Source: an uncultured Bacteroidales bacterium
GTDB lineage: Bacteria > Bacteroidota > Bacteroidia > Bacteroidales > WCHB1-69
DNA length: 64,000 bases
Reading direction: 5' to 3'
Assembly: GCA_900316305.1 (NCBI GenBank)
Contig: ONCM01000018.1
Location: forward strand, 1-64,000
A program made the translations under genes and the position numbers. Of the stretch, positions 15,545 through 23,942 are shown piece after piece (the first letter of the stretch is position 1; each line of letters opens with the position of its first letter). The notes beneath the pieces are model-generated. The model was not told where the DNA came from. It worked only from the letters and a program-made list of their open reading frames with translations, and made no database searches.

Positions 15545-15552
15545 CAAAAATA
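15545..15552 (-). promoter_or_regulatory. -7 box TATTTTTG, probable OPT promoter
   Basis: CAAAAATA on the plus strand lies about 99 bases upstream of the OPT start. No closer box was seen. Confidence 0.45.
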
Positions 15553-15617
15553 AAAAAAATACGTTGACCTCGCAAGAAGGAATTTTTGCCAGGACAACGT
15601 GGAGAAGAAAAACAACA

Positions 15618-15640
15618 AAGGGGAGCCACAACGACTCCCC
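15618..15640 (-). terminator. Terminator downstream of groEL
   Basis: AGGGGAG (15618-15624) pairs with CTCCCCT (15634-15640); on the minus strand the stem is followed by TTGTTGTTTTTC. It lies 37 bases past the groEL stop. Confidence 0.65.
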
Positions 15641-15676
15641 TATAACTACTAACTAATAACTGCTAATTACTAACTG
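15641..15676. repeat. Heptamer array next to the groEL stop
   Basis: Degenerate 7-bp units (CTAACTA, CTAATTA, CTAACTG) fill the space between the terminator hairpin and the groEL stop codon (15677-15679). Confidence 0.75.
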
Positions 15677-17438
<1,762 letters not shown>

Positions 17439-17449
17439 GTTATTCCGAC

Positions 17450-17482
17450 AACTGCTAACTACTAATTGCTAACTACTAACTA
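17450..17482. repeat. Heptamer array (CTAACTA type) containing the groES stop
   Basis: Four to five 7-bp units. The groES reading frame ends TGC AAA TAG, and that TAG (17480-17482) is the first element of the array in the direction of transcription. Confidence 0.85.
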
Positions 17483-17755
17483 TTTGCAGATCGCGTAGAT
17501 GTCGCTCTCCTTCATGATGAGGTACGTTTCGCCGTCGAGTTGGATTTCGGTGCCGGAGTATTTGCCATAGAGCACAGTGTCCTTGACTTTGACAGTCATG
17601 GGTTCGTCCTTTTTGCCGGGACCGACAGCGATGACGGTGCCTTGTTGGGGTTTTTCCTTGGCGGTGTCGGGGATGATGATGCCGCCGGCGGTTTTCTGTT
17701 CAGCTTCTGCAGGTTTCACTAAAACTCTGTCTGCTAAAGGTTTAATACTTTTCAT
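17480..17755 (-). CDS. groS: Co-chaperonin GroES
   Basis: The 91-residue heptameric lid for GroEL reads [20 protein letters not shown], then the mobile loop [21 protein letters not shown] (about 21-41), AVGPGKKDE and [31 protein letters not shown]. The length is slightly short of the usual 95 or so but complete. It is upstream of groEL, from which it is separated by about 205 bases of repeats rather than the usual short gap. The protein is intact, so loss of groEL function alone would be unexpected. Confidence 0.95.
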   Translation of the reverse strand: MKSIKPLADRVLVKPAEAEQKTAGGIIIPDTAKEKPQQGTVIAVGPGKKDEPMTVKVKDTVLYGKYSGTEIQLDGETYLIMKESDIYAICK

Positions 17756-17817
17756 ATCGTTTTATTTTAAGTTTGAATTTTCGTTGACGGCGGGGGATAA
17801 TGCAAATTCCGTGCCAA

Positions 17818-17935
17818 AGGCGATGAAGGACGATGAATGCACGATGAAAGTACGATGAAAGGCGATGAAATACGATGAAGGGCGATGAAATACGATGAAG
17901 GGCGATGAAGGATGATGAATGTTCGATGAAGAGCT
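17818..17935 (+). repeat. CGATGAA array downstream of the S23 gene
   Basis: About ten copies of CGATGAA or GATGAAG recur every 10-15 bp. The first part, ATGAAGGACGATGAATGCACG, encodes MKDDECT and so matches the 21-base unit (MKNDEWT) of the array upstream of mltG. Confidence 0.85.
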
Positions 17936-17949
17936 CTGACAATTTGTCA

Positions 17950-18336
17950 TTATTTGGAGGGTTGGCGTGTCATTAACTGTTTTCTTTTTTTACGGTTTAA
18001 TGCGATGAGCATTTGTTTAATTCTGTCAATAAGCGTTTTACATTCTGACAATTGTTGTTCATCAATATAATTCAAGTCAAATGCTAAAATCAGTTGACAA
18101 TAGACTTCCATTAGTGAGCCAAATGAGATTTCTATGAAACGAATTTGTTCTTGAATCGAAAATCGATAATTTCCTTCTACAATATTTGAAGAGACAGAAA
18201 CCGAAGCTCGTCTCAACTGATCTCCTAATCCATATTTTTCAAATGAGGGAAATGAATTTTGTATCCGATAAATCATCAGAACCAATTGTCTCGACTCTTT
18301 CCAAACATCCAAGTTTTCAAATGAATAAGTTTCCAT
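17950..18336 (-). CDS. S23-type four-helix bundle protein (23S rRNA intervening-sequence family)
   Basis: The 128-residue protein matches the family: FENLDVWKESRQLVLMIYRI at the N terminus, YGLGDQLRRASVSVSSNIVEG (about residues 35-55), FIEISFGSLMEVYCQLILA (about 65-85) and a final amphipathic helix, then a basic tail (NRKKRKQL). Relatives were first found inside 23S rRNA intervening sequences; stand-alone copies like this one are frequent in Bacteroidetes and have no proven function. It is bracketed by CGATGAA-type arrays in inverted orientation (17818-17935 and 18437-18700). Its local A+T content is higher than that of its neighbours, which suggests separate acquisition. Confidence 0.85.
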   Translation of the reverse strand: METYSFENLDVWKESRQLVLMIYRIQNSFPSFEKYGLGDQLRRASVSVSSNIVEGNYRFSIQEQIRFIEISFGSLMEVYCQLILAFDLNYIDEQQLSECKTLIDRIKQMLIALNRKKRKQLMTRQPSK

Positions 18337-18436
18337 AATTCAAAATATTTTGTTATTAATTTCAAAATGCAAATATAATCAACTTTGACGTCAATTACAA
18401 TCATCATCGTCTTATTTATAAACCAATCTTTGTTCA

Positions 18437-18700
18437 TCACTTTCATCGTTTTATTCATCGTTTCATTCATCGTTTTATTCATCGTTTTATTCATCGTTTT
18501 ATTCATCGTTTTATTCATCGTTTTATTCATCGTTTTATTCATCGTTTTATTCATCGTTTCATTCATCGTTTCATTCATCGTTTCATTCATCGTTTCATTC
18601 ATCGTTTCTTTCATCGTTTCATTCATCGTTTTATTCATCGTTTCATTCATCGTTTCATTCATCGTTTCATTCATCGTCCCTTCATCGCCCCTTCATCGAA
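18437..18700 (-). repeat. 12-bp microsatellite (ATGAATGAAACG / ATGAATAAAACG)n
   Basis: On the plus strand the unit is CGTTTTATTCAT or CGTTTCATTCAT, about 20 near-perfect copies. On the minus strand each unit encodes Met-Asn-Glu/Lys-Thr, so an open frame of repeated MNET/MNKT runs from 18674 into the S23 gene start region (stop at 18276). The variants are grouped: Glu-type, then Lys-type, toward the S23 gene. I do not treat the open frame as a gene. Confidence 0.92.
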
Positions 18701-18710
18701 AAAAAATTAG

Positions 18711-18718
18711 TACTTTTG
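18711..18718 (+). promoter_or_regulatory. -7 box TACTTTTG of the DUF819 gene
   Basis: TACTTTTGCCGCCG lies 28 bases before the ATG at 18746 and directly after the microsatellite; an upstream start at 18716 would fall inside it. Confidence 0.7.
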
Positions 18719-18745
18719 CCGCCGAAATTAACGTTTCCAGAAAAA

Positions 18746-19903
18746 ATGATCGTCATCCTATACCTTTTCATCGTCCCCCTCCTAGTCGTTCTCGCTGCCA
18801 GGAAGTGGCCCATTATCGAGAAGATTTCGCCGATGGTCGTCCTTTACATTATCGGACTGATTGTCGGCAACGTTGGTATCATGGGAGAGAAGTCACTGAG
18901 TATCTGCACCAACGTGTCGAATGTGGTGGTGCTGATCTCCATCCCGCTGATGCTGCTGGGCTGCGATTTCCGGAACTGGTCGGCGAAAACGGTGCTCAAG
19001 ACCTTTCTCGTCGGACTTTTCAGCATCCTGATTGTGACCGTGGCAGGATTCTTCATCTTCCGCGGACAGGCGGTTAACGCGGAGCTGTCCACCGAGGACT
19101 TTGCACGGGTGAGTGCAGCCATGACGGGCATCTACACGGGCGGCATCCCTAACTTCGCGCCCGTTTCCAAAGCCGTGAACCTGCCGCAGCATCTCTTCCT
19201 GATGGTCTCCGGCTATGACCTTGTGGTCACCGGCCTATATCTGATTTTCATCGTGTTCGCGGGAAGAAGCATCGTGCGATGGTGCTTCCCTGCAAAGGAG
19301 CAGCCCCCCACCCTCTCTAACGAAGCCGAAGCAACCACCGAAACGGAAACTGCCACCGATTCAAAGCCATTCTGGCAGAAGGTCGGGAACCGTGCCGCCG
19401 GCATCGGGGTTGCCGTCGTACTGGTAGCTGCCTCCTACGGACTGTCTCTGGTCCTCCCGCTTGAGAACACCACGGCGGTCATCATCATCACCCTCACCAC
19501 CCTCTCCATCCTGCTCTCCTTCTGGAAACCCGTCAAACGGCTAGAAGGCACCTTCGACGTGGGCCTCTACTTCGTCTATGTCTTCTGTCTGGCCGTCGCC
19601 ACGATGGTGAACATCCACGACCTCGAATTCTCGAAGTACCTCTTCATATTATATTATATAGCCTTCGCGGTGTTCGGCTCGCTGGTGCTGCAGATCCTGT
19701 TCGCCCGCCTCTTCAAGATCGACGGCGACATGACGCTGGCAGCTTCCATCGCACTCATCAACTCGCCGCCGTTCGTGCCGATGGTTTCCGCCGTTCTGCA
19801 CAACAAAGACATTATTCTTCCCGGAATTGCCATCGGATTGCTCGGCTACGCTGTCGGGAACTACTTAGGAATCGGGATTTTCATGCTCTTATCCGCCATA
19901 TAA
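18746..19903 (+). CDS. DUF819-family multi-pass membrane protein
   Basis: The 385-residue protein starts at MIVILYLFIVPLLVVLAARKWP. Ten or so hydrophobic segments are visible, including PMVVLYIIGLIVGNVG, VVVLISIPLMLLGCD, FLVGLFSILIVTVAGFFIF, and a C-terminal ALINSPPFVPMVSAVL and GYAVGNYLGIGIFMLLSAI. The GIYTGGIPNFAPVSKAVNLP stretch (about residues 130-150) and the AASIALINSPPFVP repeat-like element suggest an inverted-repeat transporter fold. A hydrophilic loop at about 190-215 is Glu/Thr-rich. The family is predicted to be a secondary transporter; its substrate is unknown. Confidence 0.82.
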   Translation: MIVILYLFIVPLLVVLAARKWPIIEKISPMVVLYIIGLIVGNVGIMGEKSLSICTNVSNVVVLISIPLMLLGCDFRNWSAKTVLKTFLVGLFSILIVTVAGFFIFRGQAVNAELSTEDFARVSAAMTGIYTGGIPNFAPVSKAVNLPQHLFLMVSGYDLVVTGLYLIFIVFAGRSIVRWCFPAKEQPPTLSNEAEATTETETATDSKPFWQKVGNRAAGIGVAVVLVAASYGLSLVLPLENTTAVIIITLTTLSILLSFWKPVKRLEGTFDVGLYFVYVFCLAVATMVNIHDLEFSKYLFILYYIAFAVFGSLVLQILFARLFKIDGDMTLAASIALINSPPFVPMVSAVLHNKDIILPGIAIGLLGYAVGNYLGIGIFMLLSAI

Positions 19904-19989
19904 TCATCTGTAAACCAAACCTATACAACTCATTTTCTCGAAACAAACATTTTTTTCGAGAAAAACGGTCCGACTATCAAAAAAAAGTG

Positions 19990-19997
19990 TATTTTTG
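19990..19997 (+). promoter_or_regulatory. -7 box TATTTTTG of tRNA-Val(GAC)
   Basis: The sequence AAAAAAGTGTATTTTTGCAC lies 20 bases upstream of the tRNA 5' end. The other tRNA-Val gene has the same AAGTGTATTTTTGC context. Confidence 0.75.
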
Positions 19998-20016
19998 CAC
20001 CCGATTTCAGACAAAC

Positions 20017-20094
20017 GATCTGTTAGCTCAGTTGGTTTAGAGCGCTTGCTTGACAGGCAAGAGGTCACTGGTTCAAATCCAGTACAGATCACCA
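20017..20094 (+). tRNA. tRNA-Val(GAC), CCA encoded
   Basis: The cloverleaf is complete. Acceptor GATCTGT pairs ACAGATC; the D arm contains TAGCTCAGTTGGTTTAGAGC; the anticodon stem CTTGC/GCAAG (20045-20049 with 20057-20061) holds the loop TTGACAG with anticodon GAC at 20052-20054; the T arm is CTGGTTCAAATCCAG. Discriminator A is at 20091 and CCA at 20092-20094. Confidence 0.95.
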
Positions 20095-20106
20095 AGTTAG
20101 AAGAGA

Positions 20107-20136
20107 GGCTACACGATAAAGTGTGGCCTTTTTTTG
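20107..20136 (+). terminator. Intrinsic terminator of tRNA-Val(GAC)
   Basis: GGCTACAC (20107-20114) pairs with GTGTGGCC (20121-20128; one G-U pair) and is followed by eight T residues. Confidence 0.85.
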
Positions 20137-20137
20137 T

Positions 20138-20192
20138 TGCGATGAAAAACGATGAAATGACGATGAAAAACGATGAAAACAAAGATGAATAA
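20138..20192 (+). repeat. CGATGAA array encoding an MKNDE-type peptide
   Basis: Five copies of GATGAA at 10-11 bp spacing lie between the tRNA terminator and the mltG stop. On the plus strand 20142-20192 reads MKNDEMT, MKNDENKDE, stop, which is nearly the same peptide as the minus-strand leader frame at 21211-21291. Confidence 0.8.
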
Positions 20193-21218
20193 TTATCGTT
20201 TAATGTTGCGGGCGTTGAGGGCGGCGCGGTAGCGGGCGGCGTTGCGGGCGTGCTCATCGGCGCTGGCCGTGAAGTTGTGGTAGCCCGAAAAGTCCTCTTT
20301 GGCACACATATAGAGGTAGTTATGATGCCGGTAGTGCAGCACAGAGTCCATTGTGGAAGCCTCGGGGATGCGGATCGGTCCGGGAGGCAATCCCTTGTAC
20401 TTGTAGGTGTTATACGGTGAATCGACCTGCAAGTCAGCGTTCAGGATGCGCTTGCGGGCAAAGTCGCCGAGGGCAAACTTCACCGTCGGGTCCGACTGCA
20501 GCAGCATGCCCTTGTTCAGCCGGTTCATGTAAAGTCCGGCGATGATGGCCTTTTCCGACGGCCTCATGTTCTCCTCCTCCACAATCGAGGCGAGGGTGGC
20601 CACCTGCACGGGTGTCAGCCCAATTTCCTCGGCAGTGTTTTTCCGGTTATCCGTCCAGAACTGCCGGTAATACTCACTCATCCGATTCAGAAAATCCTCT
20701 GCCGTAATGTCGTAGTAAATCTCGTACGTATTGGGGATAAACAGGCAAACGGCTGTCGTGTCTGACAAACCGAACTGCTGCATGTAATTTCGGTCTTTAA
20801 GCAGTATGGAAAGTTCCTCCGGCTCGAAGAAGAACTTGTGGCCCACCTTCTCGACAAACTGGTCCACTGTTCGGGTGTTATTGAAGGTGAACTTCACAGG
20901 ATAATGCTGGCCTCTTCGCAGCAGTCGCACCAGATCGAGATTCGTCTTGCAACCGGAAATGTCGTATTTACCGATACGTATCGTCTTGTATTTCAATGCC
21001 TCCGCCGTCTTCCTAAAGGATTCTTCGGACTTCAGCACCTCGTATTTGCGCAGCGTGTCCATCACCTGCTCGAAATCCGCGCCCGGCGGCACGATTACAG
21101 TCACCTCTCGGTTTTTCACATTCTCCGCGAAAAACGTTTTATAAAACAACAGACACGCAATGCCCGCCAACACGCAGACACCCAATATTATGGTTATAAT
21201 GATGTTTTTTTTATTCAT
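20193..21218 (-). CDS. mltG: Endolytic murein transglycosylase MltG
   Basis: The 341-residue YceG-family enzyme cleaves nascent glycan strands and limits their length. A single N-terminal transmembrane helix lies at about residues 5-28 (IIITIILGVCVLAGIACLLFYKTFF), followed by a LysM-like region with PPGADFEQVMDTLRKY. The catalytic domain carries ASIVEEENMRPSEKAIIAGLYMNRL (about 210-234, catalytic Glu), LLQSDPTVKFALGDF, and the family end motif YNTYKYKGLPPGPIRIPE (about 268-285). Its ATG (21216-21218) is formed by the last CGATGAA unit of the upstream array and overlaps the stop of a short repeat-peptide frame, a layout suited to translational coupling. Confidence 0.93.
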   Translation of the reverse strand: MNKKNIIITIILGVCVLAGIACLLFYKTFFAENVKNREVTVIVPPGADFEQVMDTLRKYEVLKSEESFRKTAEALKYKTIRIGKYDISGCKTNLDLVRLLRRGQHYPVKFTFNNTRTVDQFVEKVGHKFFFEPEELSILLKDRNYMQQFGLSDTTAVCLFIPNTYEIYYDITAEDFLNRMSEYYRQFWTDNRKNTAEEIGLTPVQVATLASIVEEENMRPSEKAIIAGLYMNRLNKGMLLQSDPTVKFALGDFARKRILNADLQVDSPYNTYKYKGLPPGPIRIPEASTMDSVLHYRHHNYLYMCAKEDFSGYHNFTASADEHARNAARYRAALNARNIKR

Positions 21219-21291
21219 CGTTTTTCATCGTCCATTCATCGTTTTTCATCGTCCATTCATCGTTTTTCATCGTCCATTCATCGTTTTTCAT
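21211..21291 (-). CDS. Candidate 26-residue repeat leader peptide overlapping the mltG start
   Basis: The minus strand between the NlpC/P60 stop and mltG is a CGATGAA array with alternating 10- and 11-bp spacing, a 21-base unit. Read from the ATG at 21291, it encodes three copies of MKNDEWT followed by MKNDE and a TAA stop at 21211-21213. The mltG ATG (21218) lies within the last codons, so the frames overlap by eight bases. The other ATG codons of the array are out of frame and stop at once. A functional leader peptide is inferred; it may be only a by-product of the repeat. Confidence 0.35.
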   Translation of the reverse strand: MKNDEWTMKNDEWTMKNDEWTMKNDE

Positions 21292-21306
21292 CGCCGGTTC
21301 ATCGTT
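21216..21306 (-). repeat. CGATGAA array upstream of mltG
   Basis: About nine copies of CGATGAA lie at alternating 10/11-bp spacing, one per helical turn. The array begins just after the NlpC/P60 stop (21307-21309) and ends at the mltG start codon. Confidence 0.9.
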
Positions 21307-22092
21307 TCACACGCGGACAATGACTCGTAATTGGTGCGTATAACGTTGCACCTCCTCGTTGAAGATGCCGGTTTCGTCGATTTTGTCGATGCGGACGCGG
21401 CCGCTGGCGTGGATGAGGGTGCCGTCGCCGAGCATCATGCCGACGTGGACCACCCTGCCGTCTTCGTTCTGGAAGAAGGCCAGGTCGCCGACACGCGCCT
21501 CGTGGACGAAGTCGAGGGGCTCACCGCAGAGCACCTGCTGGGAGGCGTCACGGGGCAGTTGCACTCCGACCAACGAGTAAAGAAGCTGCACGAAGCCGGA
21601 ACAGTCGATGCCGAGCGGGGTTCGGCCACCCCAGAGGTACGGGGCGCCAAGCAGCGAAAGAGCGGTTTTGCGGAGCAATTCCATACGTTGCACGCGAGAA
21701 ATGTCGGGCACGCCATCTGCCGGCCACCAACTCTCTGCATTCGGCATCGGGAAACGCTCCTTGAACGGATTCTTGTCCGGATCCGTAACCATCAGCGCCC
21801 CCATTGTCAACACATTGGGGACACGCGCCCCCGACATGGCAAACGGAACACTCAATCTTAACTTATCCGCTTTCAAGTAGTTGTCAAACACCTCATCCGA
21901 CACCCCGAAGTACTGTTTCCGCTGGATCCAGCCTCCGTAGCTGTCGTGATGGGTCTCCACATGAATCCACTCGTCCGTGGTCTCCAACACCCGATAGGTC
22001 TCCCCGAACAGCAGCTGGCTCACCATTTCGGAACAGTGCGATGCCTCCGCCCGCATGGGGATGACCGTCAAATGACAAATTCCTGTGTTCAT
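21307..22092 (-). CDS. NlpC/P60 (C40) cell-wall peptidase with SH3-like N terminus
   Basis: The 261-residue protein has bacterial SH3-like segments in residues about 1-120 (LLFGETYRVLETTDEWIHVETHHDSYGGWIQRKQY) and an NlpC/P60 domain from about 140. Catalytic Cys is in GIDCSGFVQLLYS (about 164-176), catalytic His in VVHVGMMLGDG (about 213-223), and the third polar residue in LIHASG. Such enzymes cut the gamma-D-glutamyl-diamino acid bond of muropeptides. No signal peptide is evident (MNTGICHLTVIPM), so it may act on imported muropeptides in the cytoplasm, as dipeptidyl-peptidase VI does. It sits just upstream of mltG on the same strand. Confidence 0.88.
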   Translation of the reverse strand: MNTGICHLTVIPMRAEASHCSEMVSQLLFGETYRVLETTDEWIHVETHHDSYGGWIQRKQYFGVSDEVFDNYLKADKLRLSVPFAMSGARVPNVLTMGALMVTDPDKNPFKERFPMPNAESWWPADGVPDISRVQRMELLRKTALSLLGAPYLWGGRTPLGIDCSGFVQLLYSLVGVQLPRDASQQVLCGEPLDFVHEARVGDLAFFQNEDGRVVHVGMMLGDGTLIHASGRVRIDKIDETGIFNEEVQRYTHQLRVIVRV

Positions 22093-22166
22093 AATGGTTA
22101 ACGGTTAATGGTTGGGAGGTTACAAGGTTACAAGATTAGGAGGTCAATAGTCAACAGTCAATAGTC
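22093..22166. repeat. Mixed heptamer repeats (GGTTAAT, GGTTACAA, GTCAATA)
   Basis: Three short runs with 7-bp or 8-bp period fill the gap between the NlpC/P60 start and the DUF3127 stop: GGTTAA-type, GTTACAAG-type and TCAATAG/TCAACAG. Confidence 0.75.
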
Positions 22167-22748
22167 TTAGAACGGCAGGTCGTCTGCGCCGCCTTCATCG
22201 GTGAAAGTTTCCTGCGGGATGTTCGGCAGGTTGCCCATATCGGGTTGGGGTTGGGCATAGACGGGTTGCTGCACGGGTTGTTGCGGACCCTGTGCATATC
22301 CTTGGGGTTGAGGCGGATAGGCGGGTTGCTGCGGTTGAGCATATACTTGCTGTTGCGGATAGCCTTGCGGCGGGTACATCGGCTGCTGAGGCTGGGCATA
22401 ACCTTGCGGCTGACCATAACCGGGCTGCTGCGGAGCATAGCCGGGAGCGGGAGCCGGAGCACCGGCAACAGCAGCGGGCGTGGCGGCATCCACACGCCAA
22501 GCCTTCACGTCGGTGTACCAACGACCGTTATATTCACGCGACTCCAAATCGAAGGAGACGGTAATGAGACTGCCTATCTGGAACTGGTCCAACGCTTTGG
22601 CGCGGTCGCCCCACAAGTTGGCACAGACCTTCTTGGGGTACTGTTCCACCGTTTCAATCACAAATTCCGCTTTTGACCAGTTGTTACCTGAAGTGCTGAC
22701 ACCCGATTGCACGGGCAGCTTTTGAATCAATTTTCCTGTAATTTCCAT
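22167..22748 (-). CDS. DUF3127 protein with an SSB-like C-terminal tip
   Basis: The 193-residue protein begins with a DUF3127 domain (residues about 1-90: MEITGKLIQKLPVQSG, NNWSKAEFVIETVEQYPKKV, GSLITVSFDLESREYNGRWYTDVKAWRV), a family thought to have an OB fold. A long Pro/Gln/Tyr/Ala-rich low-complexity region follows (about 95-170; PQQPGYGQPQGYAQPQQP). The last residues are EGGADDLPF. The layout OB fold, disordered Q/P linker and acidic DDxPF tip closely mimics single-stranded DNA-binding protein (SSB), whose tip recruits repair and replication proteins. DNA binding is not proven. It starts eight bases after the MCE-family stop, so the two are probably cotranscribed. Confidence 0.8.
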   Translation of the reverse strand: MEITGKLIQKLPVQSGVSTSGNNWSKAEFVIETVEQYPKKVCANLWGDRAKALDQFQIGSLITVSFDLESREYNGRWYTDVKAWRVDAATPAAVAGAPAPAPGYAPQQPGYGQPQGYAQPQQPMYPPQGYPQQQVYAQPQQPAYPPQPQGYAQGPQQPVQQPVYAQPQPDMGNLPNIPQETFTDEGGADDLPF

Positions 22749-22756
22749 TTTATTCG

Positions 22757-23752
22757 TTATTTATTTTTTTCTTCTTTCTTGTTGTTCCTTTTTTCTTTCA
22801 CAAATAGAGATCTAAGGTATCTCGAAGGGTTGTCCTTCACATCATTGACCAAATTATCCAGACTCTCAATGGTTTTGCTGAGACTCTTATACAGCGAGTC
22901 GTTCTGCATGAGCTGTCCGACGGTGCCTTGTCCCTTTTGTACGCCGTTGACAAGTGCATTGACGTTGTCCACCGTATTCTGCGCATCGTTAACGAGTGCG
23001 CGAATATTAGCCTGCGCAAGCGAGTCGGTGATATTGTCTAGATTGCTGACAATGGCGTCGATTTTGGGACTGGCCTCGCTGAGGGTCTTGGTGAGGGTCT
23101 GGAGCTGGGTCATCACGTTGCTGACCTTGCCACCGTTCTGGGCCATCATCGCAGAAAGATCGCGGGTGGTATGTTCCAGATTCTCAAGCGTATTCTTGAT
23201 CATCATACCGCCGTTGATGGAATCCTCCGTCCGGAAGGCCAGTTTGAGGTTCTGTCCGATGGTATCCACCGATGCCACAACACTTTGCAACTGGGTAACG
23301 AGGTCGCCCACACCGTCCAGCATTCCACCAGCGACATAACAGCCGAGAGTATCGCCTCCATGAGCGATTGCCGTCGAAGTTCCCAGATGGAGGTTCACGA
23401 TCATGCCGCCCAACACATCCTTCTGCATCACCTCGAAACGGGAGTCCTTGGGGATGTCCAGCTTTTCGGTCACGAGAATCTCGGCGCAGATACGCACGGG
23501 ATTGCTGCTCAGCAGCTCAATATCCGTCACTTTGCCGATGGGATAGCCGTTGAGCGCCACCACGGTGCTCTCGTGCAGGGCGCCGATATCTTCAAAGACA
23601 GCGTAGTAGTAATGCTTTTTGCTAAAGATATTGATCCCTTTCAGAAACAGGGATCCCAAATAGAAAATCAGCACAGCAGCGATGCAAAACAGCGCAACTT
23701 TGATACTTTTGATATCTTTTGCAGAGCTTGACGGTGTATTATTCTTTTTCAT
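22757..23752 (-). CDS. MCE/MlaD-family lipid-transport protein
   Basis: The 331-residue protein has a short cytoplasmic N terminus, one transmembrane helix (about residues 18-38, VALFCIAAVLIFYLGSLFLKG) and an MCE domain (about 42-120: YYAVFEDIGALHESTVVALNGYPIGKVTDIEL, then KDVLGGMIVNLHLG). The remainder is helical with coiled-coil-like heptads (GDLVTQLQSVVASVDTIGQNL; LDNITDSLAQANIRALVNDAQNTVDNVNALVNG), typical of MlaD-like tunnels that span the periplasm. It probably binds phospholipids between membranes. No MlaE/MlaF permease or ATPase genes are adjacent; the amidase is upstream. Confidence 0.88.
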   Translation of the reverse strand: MKKNNTPSSSAKDIKSIKVALFCIAAVLIFYLGSLFLKGINIFSKKHYYYAVFEDIGALHESTVVALNGYPIGKVTDIELLSSNPVRICAEILVTEKLDIPKDSRFEVMQKDVLGGMIVNLHLGTSTAIAHGGDTLGCYVAGGMLDGVGDLVTQLQSVVASVDTIGQNLKLAFRTEDSINGGMMIKNTLENLEHTTRDLSAMMAQNGGKVSNVMTQLQTLTKTLSEASPKIDAIVSNLDNITDSLAQANIRALVNDAQNTVDNVNALVNGVQKGQGTVGQLMQNDSLYKSLSKTIESLDNLVNDVKDNPSRYLRSLFVKEKRNNKKEEKNK

Positions 23753-23775
23753 CCGATACTAATCACTTCAACCCG

Positions 23776-23783
23776 CAAAAGTA
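23776..23783 (-). promoter_or_regulatory. -7 box TACTTTTG of the MCE gene
   Basis: CAAAAGTA on the plus strand, 24 bases upstream of the MCE start codon (23752), in a GCGGGTTGAAG context. Confidence 0.65.
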
Positions 23784-23849
23784 TGATTTTTTTCGATAGT
23801 CGCAACCCTGTAATTGACAAAAAAACATTAACAATTGTTGTTAAGCCGA

Positions 23850-23920
23850 TTAGAAGCTTAGAAGCTTAGAAGTTTAGAAGCTTAGAAGTTTAGAAGCTTA
23901 GAAGCTTAAAAGGTTAAAGG
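23850..23920. repeat. Octamer array (TTAGAAGC)n
   Basis: Seven to eight copies of an 8-bp unit TTAGAAGC/TTAGAAGT lie between the amidase stop and the MCE promoter. Each TTAGAAGCTTAG junction contains a HindIII-like AAGCTT. A similar octamer array (TTAGGAGC) occurs at 11878-11930. Confidence 0.9.
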
Positions 23921-23942
23921 TCAATAGTCCATGGTTAAAAAA

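Noticed and set aside
18276..18674. Open frame of MNET/MNKT repeats as a gene
   Set aside because: It is the translation of a 12-bp satellite and ends in sequence antisense to nothing but overlapping the S23 gene; no promoter found. Recorded as a repeat.
18437..18700. CRISPR array
   Set aside because: Units are 12 bp without unique spacers; no cas genes.
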